Source: Viscum album
Taxonomy: Eukaryota; Streptophyta; Magnoliopsida; Santalales; Viscaceae
Direction: 5' to 3'
NCBI GenBank assembly: GCA_963277665.1
Contig: OY728119.1
Span: 314,670,206-314,734,205 of the forward strand
Length of the DNA stretch: 64,000 bases
Position numbers and translations under genes: made by a program. The notes beneath the pieces are model-generated. The model was not told the origin of the DNA. It made no database searches and saw nothing but the letters and a program-made list of their open reading frames with translations. Positions within the stretch are counted from its first letter, which is position 1. Every line of letters starts with the position of its first letter. This document shows positions 38,676 through 51,471 of this stretch, piece after piece.

Positions 38676-38960
38676 GTGATAGCCTATGCCTCCCTGTAGT
38701 TGAAAATACATGAAAAGAACTACCTAACGCACGATCTGAAGATAGGAGGTGTGATTTTTGCTTGAAAATCTTGAATCACTACCTCTATAGTGAGAAATGT
38801 GACATATATACTGACCACAAGAGACTAAAAATATATTGACACAAAAGGAGCTCAACATGCCTCAAAGGCAATGGTTTGACCTAATAAAGGGACTGTGATT
38901 TCTCTATTCACTATCATCCCGGCAAGGCGAACAAGTTGCTACTTATCTAAGTAGAAATGA
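38676..38960 (+). pseudogene. RNase H remnant of H, part after the insertion
   Basis: The frame resumes with VIAYASL, stop, LKIHEKNYLTHDLK, matching 'VIAYASRQLKpHEkNYpTHDLE'; the stop is TAG for CAG and the catalytic glutamate position is lysine. Further on, IYTDHKRLK is readable in another frame, keeping a catalytic aspartate, and 'YHPGKANK' marks the domain end near 38930. This joins exactly to 31248. Confidence 0.85.
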
Positions 38961-39284
38961 ACCTTATACACTATCCAAGTTGCAGATTGAGAATATCCCT
39001 ATCTTCATGGATATGTAAATGATGGATTTGGAAATCATAATGGTAGCGAATACATCCAACCTTTCCCAAATGGTTGCTCAACCATCTATCTAAGAGAAGA
39101 GTAAGAAGGTACAAAGGGATGATCCGAAGTAATAAAAGAATGTGAATGCAATAAATAAAGGGAAGATACACGAGTTCCATATCAACAATGATTGTGTGAT
39201 TTGATTTGGAACAAGGCCTTGGGTGCCATCATCAACTGAGATAAACAAGGATCTATTGGATAACACACATAGCTCAACATTCTC

Positions 39285-39960
39285 TATCCATCCAGGGAGT
39301 ACAAAGATGTACCATGATCTCCATGAACACCTTTTTTGGGATAAAATAAAGAATGATATTTCTATATATATATCATGGTGATTTATATGTCAGCATGTTA
39401 AAGCATAGAGACAAAATACCCATGTAATTATGCTTCCATTTTCTATACCCATGTGGAAATGGGAAAATATCACTATGGACTTTGTCATAGGTCTCCCAAA
39501 GATGTCCAAGTGAAATAATTCGATATGGGATGTGGTTGACCAACTCACCAAGGATGCCCACTTTATCTCTATCCAGTAAGATATACCATGAACAAAATTC
39601 AAAGATATATGTGAAGGATGTGGTGAGACTACATGGGGTTTCAATCTCAATTGTCCTTGGTCGTGATCTCAGGTTCACATCTAAATTATGGAGGACTCTT
39701 CAACATGCCTTGAGTAATAAATTGAATTTTCACATGACCTATCACCCCCATACTGATGGTCAGTCTCAATTTAATATTCAGATGCTCAAAGAAAAAATAA
39801 GAACCATATATTTAGATTTCAAAGGTGGATAGGATCAACAACTTCCATTGGTTGAGTTCTCATACAACAATAGCTTCTACTCAAGTACTCAAATGGCTCC
39901 CTATGATACTCTATATGGAAAGTGATGCAGAACTCCAACCTGTTGGGATAATGTTGGAGA
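39285..39960 (+). pseudogene. Ty3/gypsy integrase remnant of H (zinc-binding and core)
   Basis: The zinc-binding part starts IHPGSTKMYHDLHEHLFW, as in 'HPGstKMY.DLr..yWW'. The core reads WKWENITMDFVIGLPK (first catalytic aspartate kept in MDFV), SIWDVVDQLTKDAHFI, RLHGVSISIVLGRDLRFTS (the family's second aspartate is glycine) and YHPHTDGQSQFN (glutamate replaced by glutamine). It ends WLPMILYMES, as in 'MAPYEALYGRkCRTP'. At least two catalytic residues are lost. Confidence 0.9.
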
Positions 39961-40029
39961 AAGAAATCTACTTGGAATAGATCTTATACAAGAGATAATA
40001 GAGTAGTTTCAACTCATCCGGAAACATAT

Positions 40030-40520
40030 CAATGACTCTCAGAGTCAAAATAAGTGCTATGCTGACAACCTTCTTAGGGACTTCGAGGTCGATGTTAGAG
40101 ATAATTTATTCCATAGAATATCACCATGGAAGAGAGTAATTCTCTTTTGGAAGAAAGGGATGCTAATCACAAGGTACATTGGCCCCTTTGACATCCTTGA
40201 CCACATAAGAGCCATGGACTATCATCTGTCACTTCCACTAAATATGGACAAAGTTCAAGATGTATTGCACCTATCACTCATGAGGAAGTACGTACCAGAT
40301 CCCCCACATGTACTAAACTCAGAGGTGGTACAGCTGAAAGATGATCTCTCTTATGAGGTGCAACCAATGATGATTATAGACTCGAGATATAAGGTTCTAC
40401 TTAACAAGACAAACCACCTTGTCAAAGTATTATGGAGGAACCATAAGTATGAAGAAGCAACTTCAGAACTGTAGGAGGTGATGAAGGAGATGTACCCTAA
40501 CCTTTTTATATAAAACAAAA
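40030..40520 (+). pseudogene. Integrase C-terminal tail of H (Tekay/Del-type)
   Basis: The open run at 40160-40471 reads ITRYIGPFDILDHI, YHLSLPLNMDKVQDVLHLSL, MRKYVPDPPHVLNSE, LKDDLSYEVQPMMIID and VKVLWRNHKYEEATSEL. This is the typical post-integrase GPF region followed by the truncated chromodomain-like tail 'VLWrnH..EEATWELE'. It ends in EVMKEMYPNLF near 40505, just before the polypurine tract. This run of 104 codons without a stop is the longest intact piece of H. Confidence 0.9.
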
Positions 40521-40539
40521 CATCGAGGGAGAAATTTCA

Positions 40540-40552
40540 TAAGGGGGAAGAA
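40540..40552 (+). other. Polypurine tract of element H
   Basis: TAAGGGGGAAGAA directly precedes the 3' LTR start TGTAACGACCC. Confidence 0.85.
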
Positions 40553-43186
40553 TGTAACGACCCAATAATTTATCAATGGAATTACATTCTTATAATTTTT
40601 CCTTATAGTATAATCATATTGGGAAGCACAACGCAATATCATGATATTAAATACTATGTGATAATTAAATATAATGTTTCAACTATTGGGTTTTGAATTT
40701 CAAAAATATGACATACACGGTAGTGTTCAGGGTGATATTTAGAGTCTAATGAAACAAACATAAATTTTGGTGAATAGTAACATACCCATATGAATAGTTT
40801 CATTGACCTTATAAATAGTTTCATTAACCTCATGAATAGTGACACACCCTTATGAATTGTAAACTCACCTATGATGATATATATATAGGATTTAAGTGAA
40901 TGTTTGATGTACCTATATTTTGGAATAAGTAAATAAATGATTTAAAAACTCTATTTTCCAACTAAATTATGATATTAATTAGAAAATAATCTAATAATAT
41001 TTAGAAACTTATTTTTGAAAAATGGATATCATTATTTTGATTTTACATGTCAAAAAATTGAAAGGGATAATTTTTGAGATTTTTCTGAAATACTTGTATT
41101 TTTTGTGAATTGTAAAATAGATTGATTTACCGAATAAATACATTATAATTTAAATCCACTCTTCCTGAAAAAATGAGTGATGTAAGAACCCAAATATATA
41201 ACTCACATGTACTTATTACTATTCTTGGTTATAGAATCATCATTATTTATAGACTTCAGGGAAATTAATAAACCAATAAATTAAATAATATGAAAACCCT
41301 CCTCCCCTCCACTATAAAAACCACACTTCACACCCCCATTTACATTTACCTATCAAGATTAAAGAGTTTTCTAACATCATAAAAAACATATTCCATCTCT
41401 CTTCCCTATGTTCTAGGTGCTTCTGGTCATATCAAAAGACCAGTCCAAGGTGCCTTAAGGGGGGTTCAAGAGGTAATTACATTATCTATATTTTCCTTTA
41501 ATTTATATTCAATTTCACATTCTTTTCATAATCTCCCCCCAAATATCCTCATCCACATGGTATGATAACTCCAGTACCTTACATATAATTTAATGTACTG
41601 ATACTAATGGGATTATATATCGTCCAACCCCCTTATCCTCTTCTTTTTAAAGGAAAACCGTGTTCGTGAGGTGTTTATTTGTCACCCTTAAGAACGACAT
41701 GTTTTCTATTCCCTTTTCCACCATTAGATCATGTCATGAAACCATTTTTATGGTTGAATAAGATAATTTAATATTTACTATATCTTATTTAATTTTCTGG
41801 AACAATGTTATGTATAAATTAGTAAATTATTAAACAAAACAAGTTCCTTGTGGTCGAAAAACCACCCAAATTAACCCACGTGATCCTAATTAAATTTTTA
41901 CCTAATGATTCATTCTCATGGTATATAAAAAATTATTTATAAGATTATTTAATGTTTTGTAGCATCATAAATAAAATATAATAACAATTTTTTACGTTTA
42001 TCCACCTTTTAAATGAACTTCCATCCATGAATAAAAGTGAACAATTCAAGAAATCTAAAAAACTGAACATTCCTAAACAATGAATTTAAACAATATAACT
42101 CATCCAAAAGCACATAAATGAACTTAATAAAAACTAAATGAATATTATTAATTTTAAAAAAGATCTTTAATTGTTTATTAATGAATCCAACGTGTTTATA
42201 TATGATATTAAGGGGAAGAAAGTGTCCAGATACAGGGTAAGGGGAAATTCTCTAACCCAACTCTCATACTTTGGTTTTTCCCTATTTCAACCCATTTTAT
42301 ATATAGATATTCTTTAAGAATAATTTAATAAACCTCATATTACTTATTATGATAGATACATGTTTTTAATTGAGTTTTTTACAGCCCCAATGTTCGTCCA
42401 AAATAACTCTTCTAACAAATAAACACCCTCTTTTTTACTTCTAAAAGATTGTTTCTCTTTCACTCGTCATTGATTATTCTTGGTCAATAATGTTATCCCC
42501 TATTTATTTTGGGAGAAAATTGTTTATGAATGTATTATTTATGATTTTAAATCCATTACATTCCATGAGTTATTTTTTGTTTATGTTTGACATATGTTCT
42601 ATGTGGCATGCATGATAATGTAGATGTATTGATGTGACAGGTGAACCTGAAATTATATAGAACAATATGAATGTTATGATACGAAAGTTCTTCCCATAAT
42701 TATATATCTCTCTAATTAATTGGTTAAATTGATTAATCTCATGTTTTAATGGTAAATTATATTTGGAACATGATGCTAGAATTGTTCACAACTATGTGTT
42801 GTTGTTAACCACTATTACATGATGTTTCATTTTTATTCATTGCCACAGTTCAGGTCTTTTATTAATGATTCCTCTCATGTTCATGATATTGTTCATATTT
42901 TATGATTGTGATCCCCCATTTTTTTATATATCCCTTTACTGGTCCTTTAGACCTACCTTTTATTGTATATCCTTAGGTGATTATGTGTATAGTGGAGTTT
43001 TCAAGGGATAATAAGAATATAGAGAATAATGGAAGAAATAAATGTTTATGATTGATGTTGTAAACGTCATGCATGGTACTAATTTCCCAAGAAACTAAAA
43101 CTTAAGATCCTTGATGTGTAATACTATTACTTAGTTTATTTTTAAAATGATTCAATTGTAATGTAAGAAAAGGCTTGGTCGCTATA
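40553..43186 (+). mobile_element. 3' LTR of element H (2634 bp)
   Basis: It begins TGTAACGACCC after the polypurine tract and ends GGTCGCTATA. Its length equals that of the 5' LTR as delimited. By eye the two H LTRs differ more than the two I LTRs, consistent with I having arrived later. Confidence 0.85.
41313..41320 (+). promoter_or_regulatory. TATA box of 3' LTR of H
   Basis: TATAAAAA in the shared context CCTCCCCTCCACTATAA. Confidence 0.65.
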
Positions 43187-44117
43187 ATTGGTCTCTCCTT
43201 GTTTGATATTTTTGGAATTTATGGAGATTTTACAACATATATGGAATTATTTATTTCAAAATATCTACTCATGATTTGTAAAAAGTATAAACAATATAAG
43301 AAATTTGGTTGTATCATCTTTTTTGGAACGACATTTCCAGAATTTTCATTGGCCATTACATCAAATCCAAATTTTAGATTTGGTTTTCTCTTTCATGCTA
43401 CACATGTTATGATAGATTTTGGGGGTATATTAATTTTTTATTTATAGGTGTCCATATTCTGCAAAATATATTTTATTTTAAAATTTTTCTCTTTTAATTG
43501 AGAAACCATTAAATTCAAATTTGAGGGATCTATCTCACCTGATTGTATCATTTTTTTAATGTTGGGTTTTAAGAGGTATGATGCTAACCTTCAACACTTT
43601 CTCTATGTAAATATTTCTAATAATTGGTTTAGAAATATATTCAATCATGTCACTTTAATCATTCATTTTGGTAATGATCTTCCATATTCTTATATTTATG
43701 GGAAATTATTCTCTTCAAATATTTTTATAAGTTATAATATTTAATCATTGAATAGTAAACAGAAAGAATGATTCCACATTTGTATTCAATGTCATTGAAA
43801 ATAATATTCCTTGTAAAAACAATTTGACGTTTTCTACTCTTCGTCAAAAGATTTACATTTCTTTTTGAGATTCATGTGATAGTCTTAAAGGGTACATTAT
43901 TTCTCAGTAATATAATTAACATCTGAAACATTAATTGTTTTAGATATTACCATAACAAAATTTACAACTTCTGGAATTGATTTTTATTTTTAAATTGTTT
44001 GCATTTCTTTGTTATGTTACCCTCAATGAAATTTATTGATATAAGGTTGATGATGACATTGATGTATTTATCAAATTGCATCTTAAGAAAATACTTGGAT
44101 CTAAAGAGGTTAACGAT
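43187..44117 (-). other. Internal region of element F, right part
   Basis: This lies between the H insertion and the F primer-binding site. Open frames on + at 43175-43444 and 43559-43741 are longer than neighbours but show no family motif. On minus the expected leader and gag could not be recognised. Confidence 0.45.
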
Positions 44118-44130
44118 AATTTGATACCAC
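44118..44130 (-). other. Primer-binding-site-like sequence of element F
   Basis: On minus the sequence reads GTGGTATCAAATT, keeping the TGGTATCA core of the tRNA-iMet complement. It adjoins the LTR end, which identifies 44132-47007 as the 5' LTR. Confidence 0.65.
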
Positions 44131-44131
44131 C

Positions 44132-47007
44132 TATAGATTCACTAGCTTAACAGACCACTAAGGGAGGGGTGAATCATTGGTTTACTTTTGATGCATTATA
44201 TTATTTGAATTGAATCTCTTGAAATTATTATGGCATACTATACACTCAATGTTACAACTCAATCTATCATTGAGTGTAATAGGTCATTGTAGTAATGGCA
44301 GGGTACTGTATAAGTGGTGGATACTATGTCGTACTATAGCAGATAGAGTACTATGGTAGTACTATTCACAGAATGGGCCTTGGGAATGAAATTTGGACCT
44401 ACAGGCCATGTAATGGACTAAATTACCATTGGGCCTTCAGGATATGTAATGGGTGTCCCTCTACCCAGTTAAAAGATGTCTTTTCTTTTCATTAAATAAT
44501 AAATGATTCTTCTGCCCTAACCTTTAAAAAATAGTTTGTAAGACACTACATTTACAGTTTTTCCAAAATTAGTTAGATATATCAATTAAAATTCTTCTAT
44601 ATTTGGTTAGAAACCACAACTTATCTTATTCTCTATTCGGATATACACAACAATCACAAGCCTCAAGTTGGTGGTTAGACACCCCAACTGTAGGAATCTT
44701 CTTTAGTTAATCAAATGCTAGAAATAACTTCTTCATAGATAGTTTTCCTCTACAAGAAATTTGGATATACCATCCTTATGTCAAATTATTCAAGGTATTA
44801 AACCATTGACTGGAAAAATACTATTATCCTCAAAACTCATTACAGATCTTGAATTATCTGAATTCTCTTTTTCATGTGCTTGGGTACATGAAATCACTTC
44901 TTCAAGAACTACTTTTCTTTGTCTCACTATTAAAATTGTTCTTTCACAATGGATATGATGAGTATCAAAATAATTTTCTGATTATGTATATTTATCATTA
45001 ACAAAATTCCAATATTTATAACCAAAAAATATAGTGAATGGGGTCTCAATAAATTTTATGATATAAATTATTCCATTTAAATGATCATTTAAAAGTGTTT
45101 ATGAATAAGCACATTTCATATTTATCTTATTACTTCAAATATTAATACCCAAACAAATTATTGGGTTATAATATTAATCATATTAAATAACCCAATGACA
45201 ATGTGTGTTGTTTTACTCATTTGTCTCACATAAAATACATGAATGGGTATTTTAATTCTTTATGAAATTATCTAGAGGTTTATTATTTATTAATACATTG
45301 AAACTACATGACGGTTTCAGGTATAAACGCTTTCTTTTCATGAGAAATCAATGAAAATATCAATGTCTCACTAAGGTGGTTCACACGTAATTAATTTTCA
45401 TATAAAATATTATGAGATTTCATTTAACATATTCTACTCACACTAGTATGTGATCAATTGTGTCTCATCAATCATGCATACATGTTTGCATGAAATTCAT
45501 TTTTAATACTGAAATGTATCAAGATTCATTCACTATATCTCATTTAGAATACCCATAAATCATTTTCACTTCATAAAATCTAAGGTTTTTACCATTCTTC
45601 ACACTATTTCATCAGATTCATGAATACATGTGGCTTCTCATAACAACATTCAGCTTCATCAATTTCACTCAAGATAATCTGGTTCACTACATCTAAACAC
45701 CATTGGTTTTCTTGACATACGTGGAATCTTCATTTTCCACATCAAAATAATATTCATACAAGTCAAATTGAATGAATATATTATCTAAATCATACCTAGG
45801 AAATATATATTTCATTTACATCATCCAAAAACATAGTTTAACCAAGTAACGACACTGCCCAGTGATTCTCTATTCATGTTTGGTAATGCATGAAAAATGT
45901 GTGGAAAAAATTATTTGGACTTGTCTCGGTCTCGTGTGTTTATTAGAGCATAATTTAATGTATTTGTTTCATTCTGTATAATCACAGTGGACATGGGAAT
46001 AATCATTTATTTTCATAAAAGGTGGAATATCTTTGTTGAAAAAGCCTTTTAGTGCAGGAGGAGGAAGACGACACTCCTCGAATGATTTAGTGATCTAGAT
46101 CAACCAGATTAGACAATGGTTGTTATGTCCATATATTTTAACGATGTGGGGAAATTGTAATTGTCCTGATTTACCACAAAAACATTATCCCATGGTATGT
46201 GTTATGTAATACCAATAAAACACTCCCATTAATCATATAGAAGTGTGTTTGGGGACCTCTCCTAGCCACATCCATGCTACACTATCTCCACATTTTCACA
46301 TGGGATCTCTTTCATGGGCCTTATATATAGTATGAGGAATTCTTTATAACTCATGCTGTAACATGCCTTATAAAAAGTCCCACCCTCCTCTATAATTTTA
46401 TGAAGGCTTCTTATAGTGAGCCTTCCAATGGGGGTTGATGCTTCATTCCCTCTATTTGTGGTTGAGGCCAGGCCTAGGTGGCTCACATGGTTGGATAACC
46501 ATTTTTTATAAGCCGCATTAATAGGGATAACAAAAAAACCATTTCTAAAAAAAATATGTCAATCCAAATAGCTTATCAACCCTCTCATATATTCCTCACT
46601 AATTCTTTATGAAACATGTAATTTCATTTTATATTCCATTCACTTATATCCTCATGAAAAAAATAATTTTGTTTTTATTGTCTTCCATAATTCATCTTTC
46701 AATTAGTCTCTTCTTCAAAAAATCATGAGGATAAATGTACAGTTATATTTAAATGGCCTTGAAAACATTTTATTCATGCAGAGACACATTTGATATAAAA
46801 TATTCTTCTTCAAATTATTGTAAACAAAGAATCACCTTTTTATATAAGACAATGGAACGTAATATCACTTAAGAAATCATAAAATATAAAAATACAATTG
46901 TATGATTGTGACATCTAATTCCATTAATGAATCCATAACAATTATACAGGAATCACCACTGCATTCACATATTGACTGCTTGAAAAAAAAGAATTATGCT
47001 ATCAACG
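44132..47007 (-). mobile_element. 5' LTR of element F
   Basis: It lines up with 22038-24562 along its length, beginning at the PBS side with CTAAGGGAGGGGTGAATC and ending CTATCAACG. The ending is one base off the expected CA. Short GTACTATGG-type words recur at 44300-44370 in this copy only. Confidence 0.7.
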
Positions 47008-47526
47008 CCCTTTGTAATGCCCTGACCCCAGAAGCCTAGAGTTGGTGAATTATTTTATTACGTTGGCATGATTACAAGGAATCATGCCATGAAAGACCAA
47101 TCAGTTTAGCAGTATAGGAAAATAGATTGCATAAATGAATGTTATATCACACATTATAAAATAAAACACAACATAAATAATCCTTTGAAAACACCATTAA
47201 TCCACAAACTTAACAATTCTTATCAATCATAATACATTTCTTGGAAACCTGGGAAAATAAAACATAAGAAAGGGGTGATCTCAAATGCTATGTAAAGATA
47301 ACAATATAGTAGAAACTTCTATAAATAATCATAATCATTTAAGGAAATTATAAGAATAAAACAAAATCTTTTTTAACCTAAACTTAATCATAATATGATA
47401 AAAATAAATCAAATAATACCATTTACCTATTTAGATGGATATTATACTAGTTGAATAATCACATGTAATATCAATATCCAATTTCATAATGATGGAATTC
47501 ATAATGCCAGACTTCATAACCACTTT

Positions 47527-47583
47527 GTCAAGGCCTTGTGCCAAGACTAAAAATAATATTTAGTCAAGGCCTTGTTCCAAGAC
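47527..47583 (-). repeat. 36-bp direct repeat in solo LTR
   Basis: GTCAAGGCCTTGTGCCAAGAC at 47527 recurs at 47563 with one change, a step of exactly 36 bp. The core CAAGGCCTTG is a perfect 10-bp palindrome. It occupies the same relative place in the LTR as the 36-bp array of LTR D. Confidence 0.85.
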
Positions 47584-48611
47584 ACTAGTTTATCTCATTA
47601 GACCTACCTATGCATAGAGGAGCAATAGCGTGCTCCACCCATCACTTACTAAGTCTAATACATTTCTCATATGAAAAGGTTTAAACATAGCATAAACATT
47701 CTTATTAAAAATAGAATATGAAATGTCAATACTTTACCTATAAACCATGAATGGTATAAAAATAACACATTCACAGTAAAACTTATAAAAAACCTTCAAT
47801 AAAATATGGTATATTTGTATCATAATAAATCAACCTCGATCAAGAATATTACCCCTTAAAGGATGCTGGCATAGTGGAAAAGGATCTGTACAAATCATTG
47901 AGGGAAATATCACTTTTTCATTATATCAATTAAAAGTAACATAATTTATAAAGGAAGTTATTTAAAAGATAGATTTGTATCAACTTTACCTATTCTAATT
48001 TGAATCTTTTGAATGGAATTGATATTTTTAAACATTCATGTCCATATAAATAATTCCTTAAAACAATTTTAAAAACATGGACATCAATGGGAAAGGGTTA
48101 GAAAAATAAATATTTAAAACATTTAAAATGATATTATAGTAAATAATTCTCTTATAAACAATCCATTTGAAAAATATTTTATGAAACATGGACATGTATA
48201 ATAAATATGTCCTAGTAGATACTTACGTAAAAACAACCTAGGATAACAAAGAGATTGTGAAATTGACCCTTACCTTGAACTTTTCTATGGTCGAGGGTAC
48301 ATTTAACCTCTTGTATAATGACCATTGTATATTATTAAATTATTCCAGAATAATATTCATATTTATTATATCATAAATGATTCATTTATGACTTTATAAT
48401 GCCCATTTAATAATTATTTCCATTATAAATTAAAATTTTAGGTAATAATCACTTTCTTTATCGTAAGTGTTTTAACATGTTATTAGTGATCTCATAATTT
48501 AGATCATGATTTACATAATTCACGAATATAACACATGATTTATATATCATATATATTTTGAATATAAATATGTATAATAGGTAGAAATATGAAATGCAAA
48601 ACACCATATAT

Positions 48612-49044
48612 GGAGACGGTAGGCCGTACGTACGCCAAAACGTTGTTTCCGTTTTAATATCGTATTGAACGGAACTAAGGGAATTAGATATATTTAAATA
48701 TATGTATATATATTTTTGTGTGTGTGTGTTTTCAGTAGAATTATTATGTCATATATTTCATAATTGTTAATAATATATATATTTATAATCACCGTTGAAG
48801 GGTGAATGTGGAAATGAATCTCATCGCGTCATGGAGACAGTAATCCGTACGTACCCACGTGTGACAATATCATTATATTGATGGTGAAATCATACGTAAT
48901 TGGATGGTATATAATATATACAGAATCATTAAAGTTTTATATTTATTATTTACCTTAGTTATACTCATTATTATTCCCATCCAAATAATGATGTGTTTGA
49001 ATAACAAACTAAACCATGACTTGGAGACGGTAAGCCGTTTGTAC
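48612..49044 (-). repeat. Three GTACGTAC-type LTR boxes
   Basis: On + the box reads GGAGACGGTAGGCCGTACG and following bases at 48612, with variants at 48833 and 49023; spacing is 221 and 190 bp. On the LTR's own strand this equals GTACGTACGGCCTACCGTCT, matching 2666-2687 in LTR D. Each box is followed on + by an ACGT-containing tail (ACGTGTGAC, ACGTATGATGAC). Confidence 0.8.
48716..48731 (+). repeat. (TG)n microsatellite
   Basis: Short GT/TG dinucleotide run between two of the LTR boxes. Confidence 0.85.
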
Positions 49045-51471
49045 GCACGTATGATGACTCTGTCATTTATAGGATGTCTAGAATAATGAATATGGTTTTA
49101 CCATTATTATAATAACCTCACAATATATAAATGATACTGGATTTATTATTTTATAATGGAAAAAACAAAGAAAGAGGATGTGGAAGATGAAAAGAACTTG
49201 AAAGAGGTGATGAAATATTTACCTCTACTTCGGGTTCTTCCTTTTGATTTGATCAAATGGGATCTATAGGTTGGATTTCTGATAAAAGTATGGAATCTAA
49301 GATTAAGGGGTGAAATTTGGGAGGATATATGGTTAGGGGTTGGAAAATCCAAATTTCTTTGGAGGTGTTAAATTAAGAGAAGGGGAAGTACCCTTTTATA
49401 AGATGGATGAGATCACTTTAGGAAAATCTTGAAATATTATTTTATAATAAAATCATTTTCATCTTCTAATGTATCCAAAATGATTTATTTCTAGGATAAT
49501 GTGGGGAAGGGTCGAAACCCTATAAATAAATAGGTTTTAGATAGGTTTAAGTCACCATATTAACCTTATCATTTAGATTTAACTCTTAGTTAAAAAGATT
49601 GACATTTACCATGTCTCTTTGTATTTTTATATTATATGGTTCATAAACATACTATAAATAGCCAAGATAACTCCAAGTACTTAATTATAAATTTATATAA
49701 CCTTATGTAAGTTATTTTTCTGAACCATAGATTTTTCAGAATATTATATACATTAATAATACAGTATTTTTTTAAAAAAACTCAATTATGTCAATTTTGA
49801 CACTATTTTGTATTTTGATTTTGTGAAAATCATAACAGCATGATTAATTCGATTTTTTTAATCAACCATAAAATTTGATATTTATCTATAAAATTTGTTG
49901 TATTCATCAAAACTCTCAAATTACATTTATTTGGATATTTATAATATCAATTATTTTACTCTTTCATTAAAAAGGTAATTTCTGCATCATCATTGTGTCA
50001 CAAATAAATTAAATAATTTAATGTCTAAAAATTATAAATAAAATACCATTATGTAGGAAATGTTTTTATATTTTTAATGAATATTTATAGTGGAATTTAT
50101 CTTATGTATAGCCTTATATTAAAAATGGTTCAGTTATTAAACATTAAATTTAACTCTTTTAAATCTTCCTTAAATAAAATAATAATAAATGTCCAAATTT
50201 TATCCAGTTTTATCAAAGGGGGTAATATTTTATTCCTAATGTTGTTTTCAGTTGAATTATACTAATCCAGTAGAATTAGGACATGTGTTTGGTTAATTAA
50301 AATACCATTTTACCCTTAATTACCCTATTTACTTTTAACGGTGGTAAATAAAAGTCAAAAGATACTATTTACCAAAAATTATCTTCATCTTATTGAACCA
50401 AATTTTACTTACTGATGTCATCCATGTTTTTCATATTTTTTAAATTCAACTCACAGAAGCGGTACAATTAATTTTTTTGGAAATTTGTAAATTCTCCTAG
50501 ATGTTGGGTAAAAGACGGTAAAATGTTCGATAATATTTTATATATCTAAACTTATTAGGAAATGACTCCAATGAATTACGTTGAAAATATATTGTAATTA
50601 TGTATCTATTTGGACATAAAATAACTTAAAATAAAATAAATAATTATTTAAATAAAAAGTCGAGTTTAAATAATAACGCAGTGCTTTTCACTGTTAATAA
50701 AAAATTTGATGTTTTTAGAAAATTATAAAAAAACATTATATGGTAATTTTGATATTTCAAATTCAAAAATGAAGTCCATTTTACCAAATTCATAACATAT
50801 AAGTTGAATTTATTATATATAAATTAATTCCTGTGGTCAAAACCCAAAAGAGAGTTTTTAAAAAGTAATAACTATCAAAAGATTGACACGTGTTTATGTA
50901 AAATTTAAATGTGAAATTACTTATAATTACCTAAGTTGTATGAAATGAAAAAAATATATCTAATTATACTTCTAAACCATTAAATTGATTAATTTATCCT
51001 TACTAATTAATTTGATTTAAAAAATTGATTTCAATTAAAACGTATTATTTTTCACTATTCATTAAAATATGAAAGTTATACGAAAAGTACCAAAAATTTA
51101 TCCAAACTAAATTGTTATGTATCTCTTAAAAAAATTTATATAATTAAACTGAATATATAGAAGTGTTAAATATTGTTTTTAAAAATCAGTAACAATTAAA
51201 AGGTAATAAAATTACATTTTTAAAAAAATACATATTTTATCCGAAAAAATGAATTCATTCTTATATTATGTCTACGAACCACATAATATGGATGTTAAAA
51301 TTATATAGAATATATATTATTCAAGATTCATTTAATACTATTCACAATTGATTTTTGAATGTTTAGTTTAGTATGTTGTGAAGCGCTCAATCTCGGTGTT
51401 GCGAGTAGTGCCAACTATAGAATTACATTATTTAGATAATGTATTATGAAATATTTGGGTGTTACACCCTT

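Larger units (their letters stand above)
25749..43186 (+). mobile_element. Ty3/gypsy (Tekay/Del-like) retrotransposon H, nearly complete structure
   Basis: The element shows every structural part in order: LTR, tRNA-iMet PBS, gag with zinc knuckle, protease, RT, RNase H, integrase, C-terminal tail, PPT, LTR. Without the nested element I it is about 10 kb. Flanking pentamers are TTTGG and ATTGG, a one-mismatch target duplication. All genes are broken; many stops are TAG/TGA/TAA where the family has TGG, CAG, CAA or CGA, as expected from cytosine deamination of long-methylated DNA. Placement in Tekay/Del rests on the integrase tail and long LTRs and is moderately sure. Confidence 0.85.
22038..47007 (-). 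mobile_element. Copia-like (SIRE-type, inferred) element F with nested insertion
   Basis: Two minus-strand LTR copies (22038-24562 and 44132-47007) enclose about 2.1 kb of own internal sequence, which is split by element H (25749-43186). Read on minus, the order is 5' LTR, PBS-like site, short internal region, PPT, 3' LTR. LTR ends contain the 'TTCACCCCCTCTTAGTGG' phrase that I associate from memory with SIRE-like Copia LTRs. No pol was recognised, so F is non-autonomous or internally deleted. The flanks CCACT (or CACTT) and CCCTT are only an imperfect duplication. Confidence 0.65.
47013..51466 (-). mobile_element. Solo LTR of a D-like gypsy family, minus strand (4454 bp)
   Basis: Termini TGTAATGCCCTGACC and GGGTGTTACA form the TG..CA inverted ends of a gypsy LTR. 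Perfect 5-bp duplications CCCTT lie at 47008-47012 and 51467-51471. No PBS or PPT lies inside or beside it, so it is a solo LTR left by recombination between two LTRs. Read on minus, the order is a leader-like segment (49400-49140), three GTACGTAC boxes, then a 36-bp direct repeat, as in LTR D. Frames inside (for example 49146-49352, 50077-50262) are not convincing genes. Confidence 0.9.

Noticed and set aside
39373..39678. Two overlapping minus-strand frames (101 and 86 codons)
   Set aside because: They are antisense shadows of the integrase core of H.
43175..43744. Two + strand frames that might form one gene
   Set aside because: The first starts within the 3' LTR of H and crosses its end, and no motif is shared with known families.
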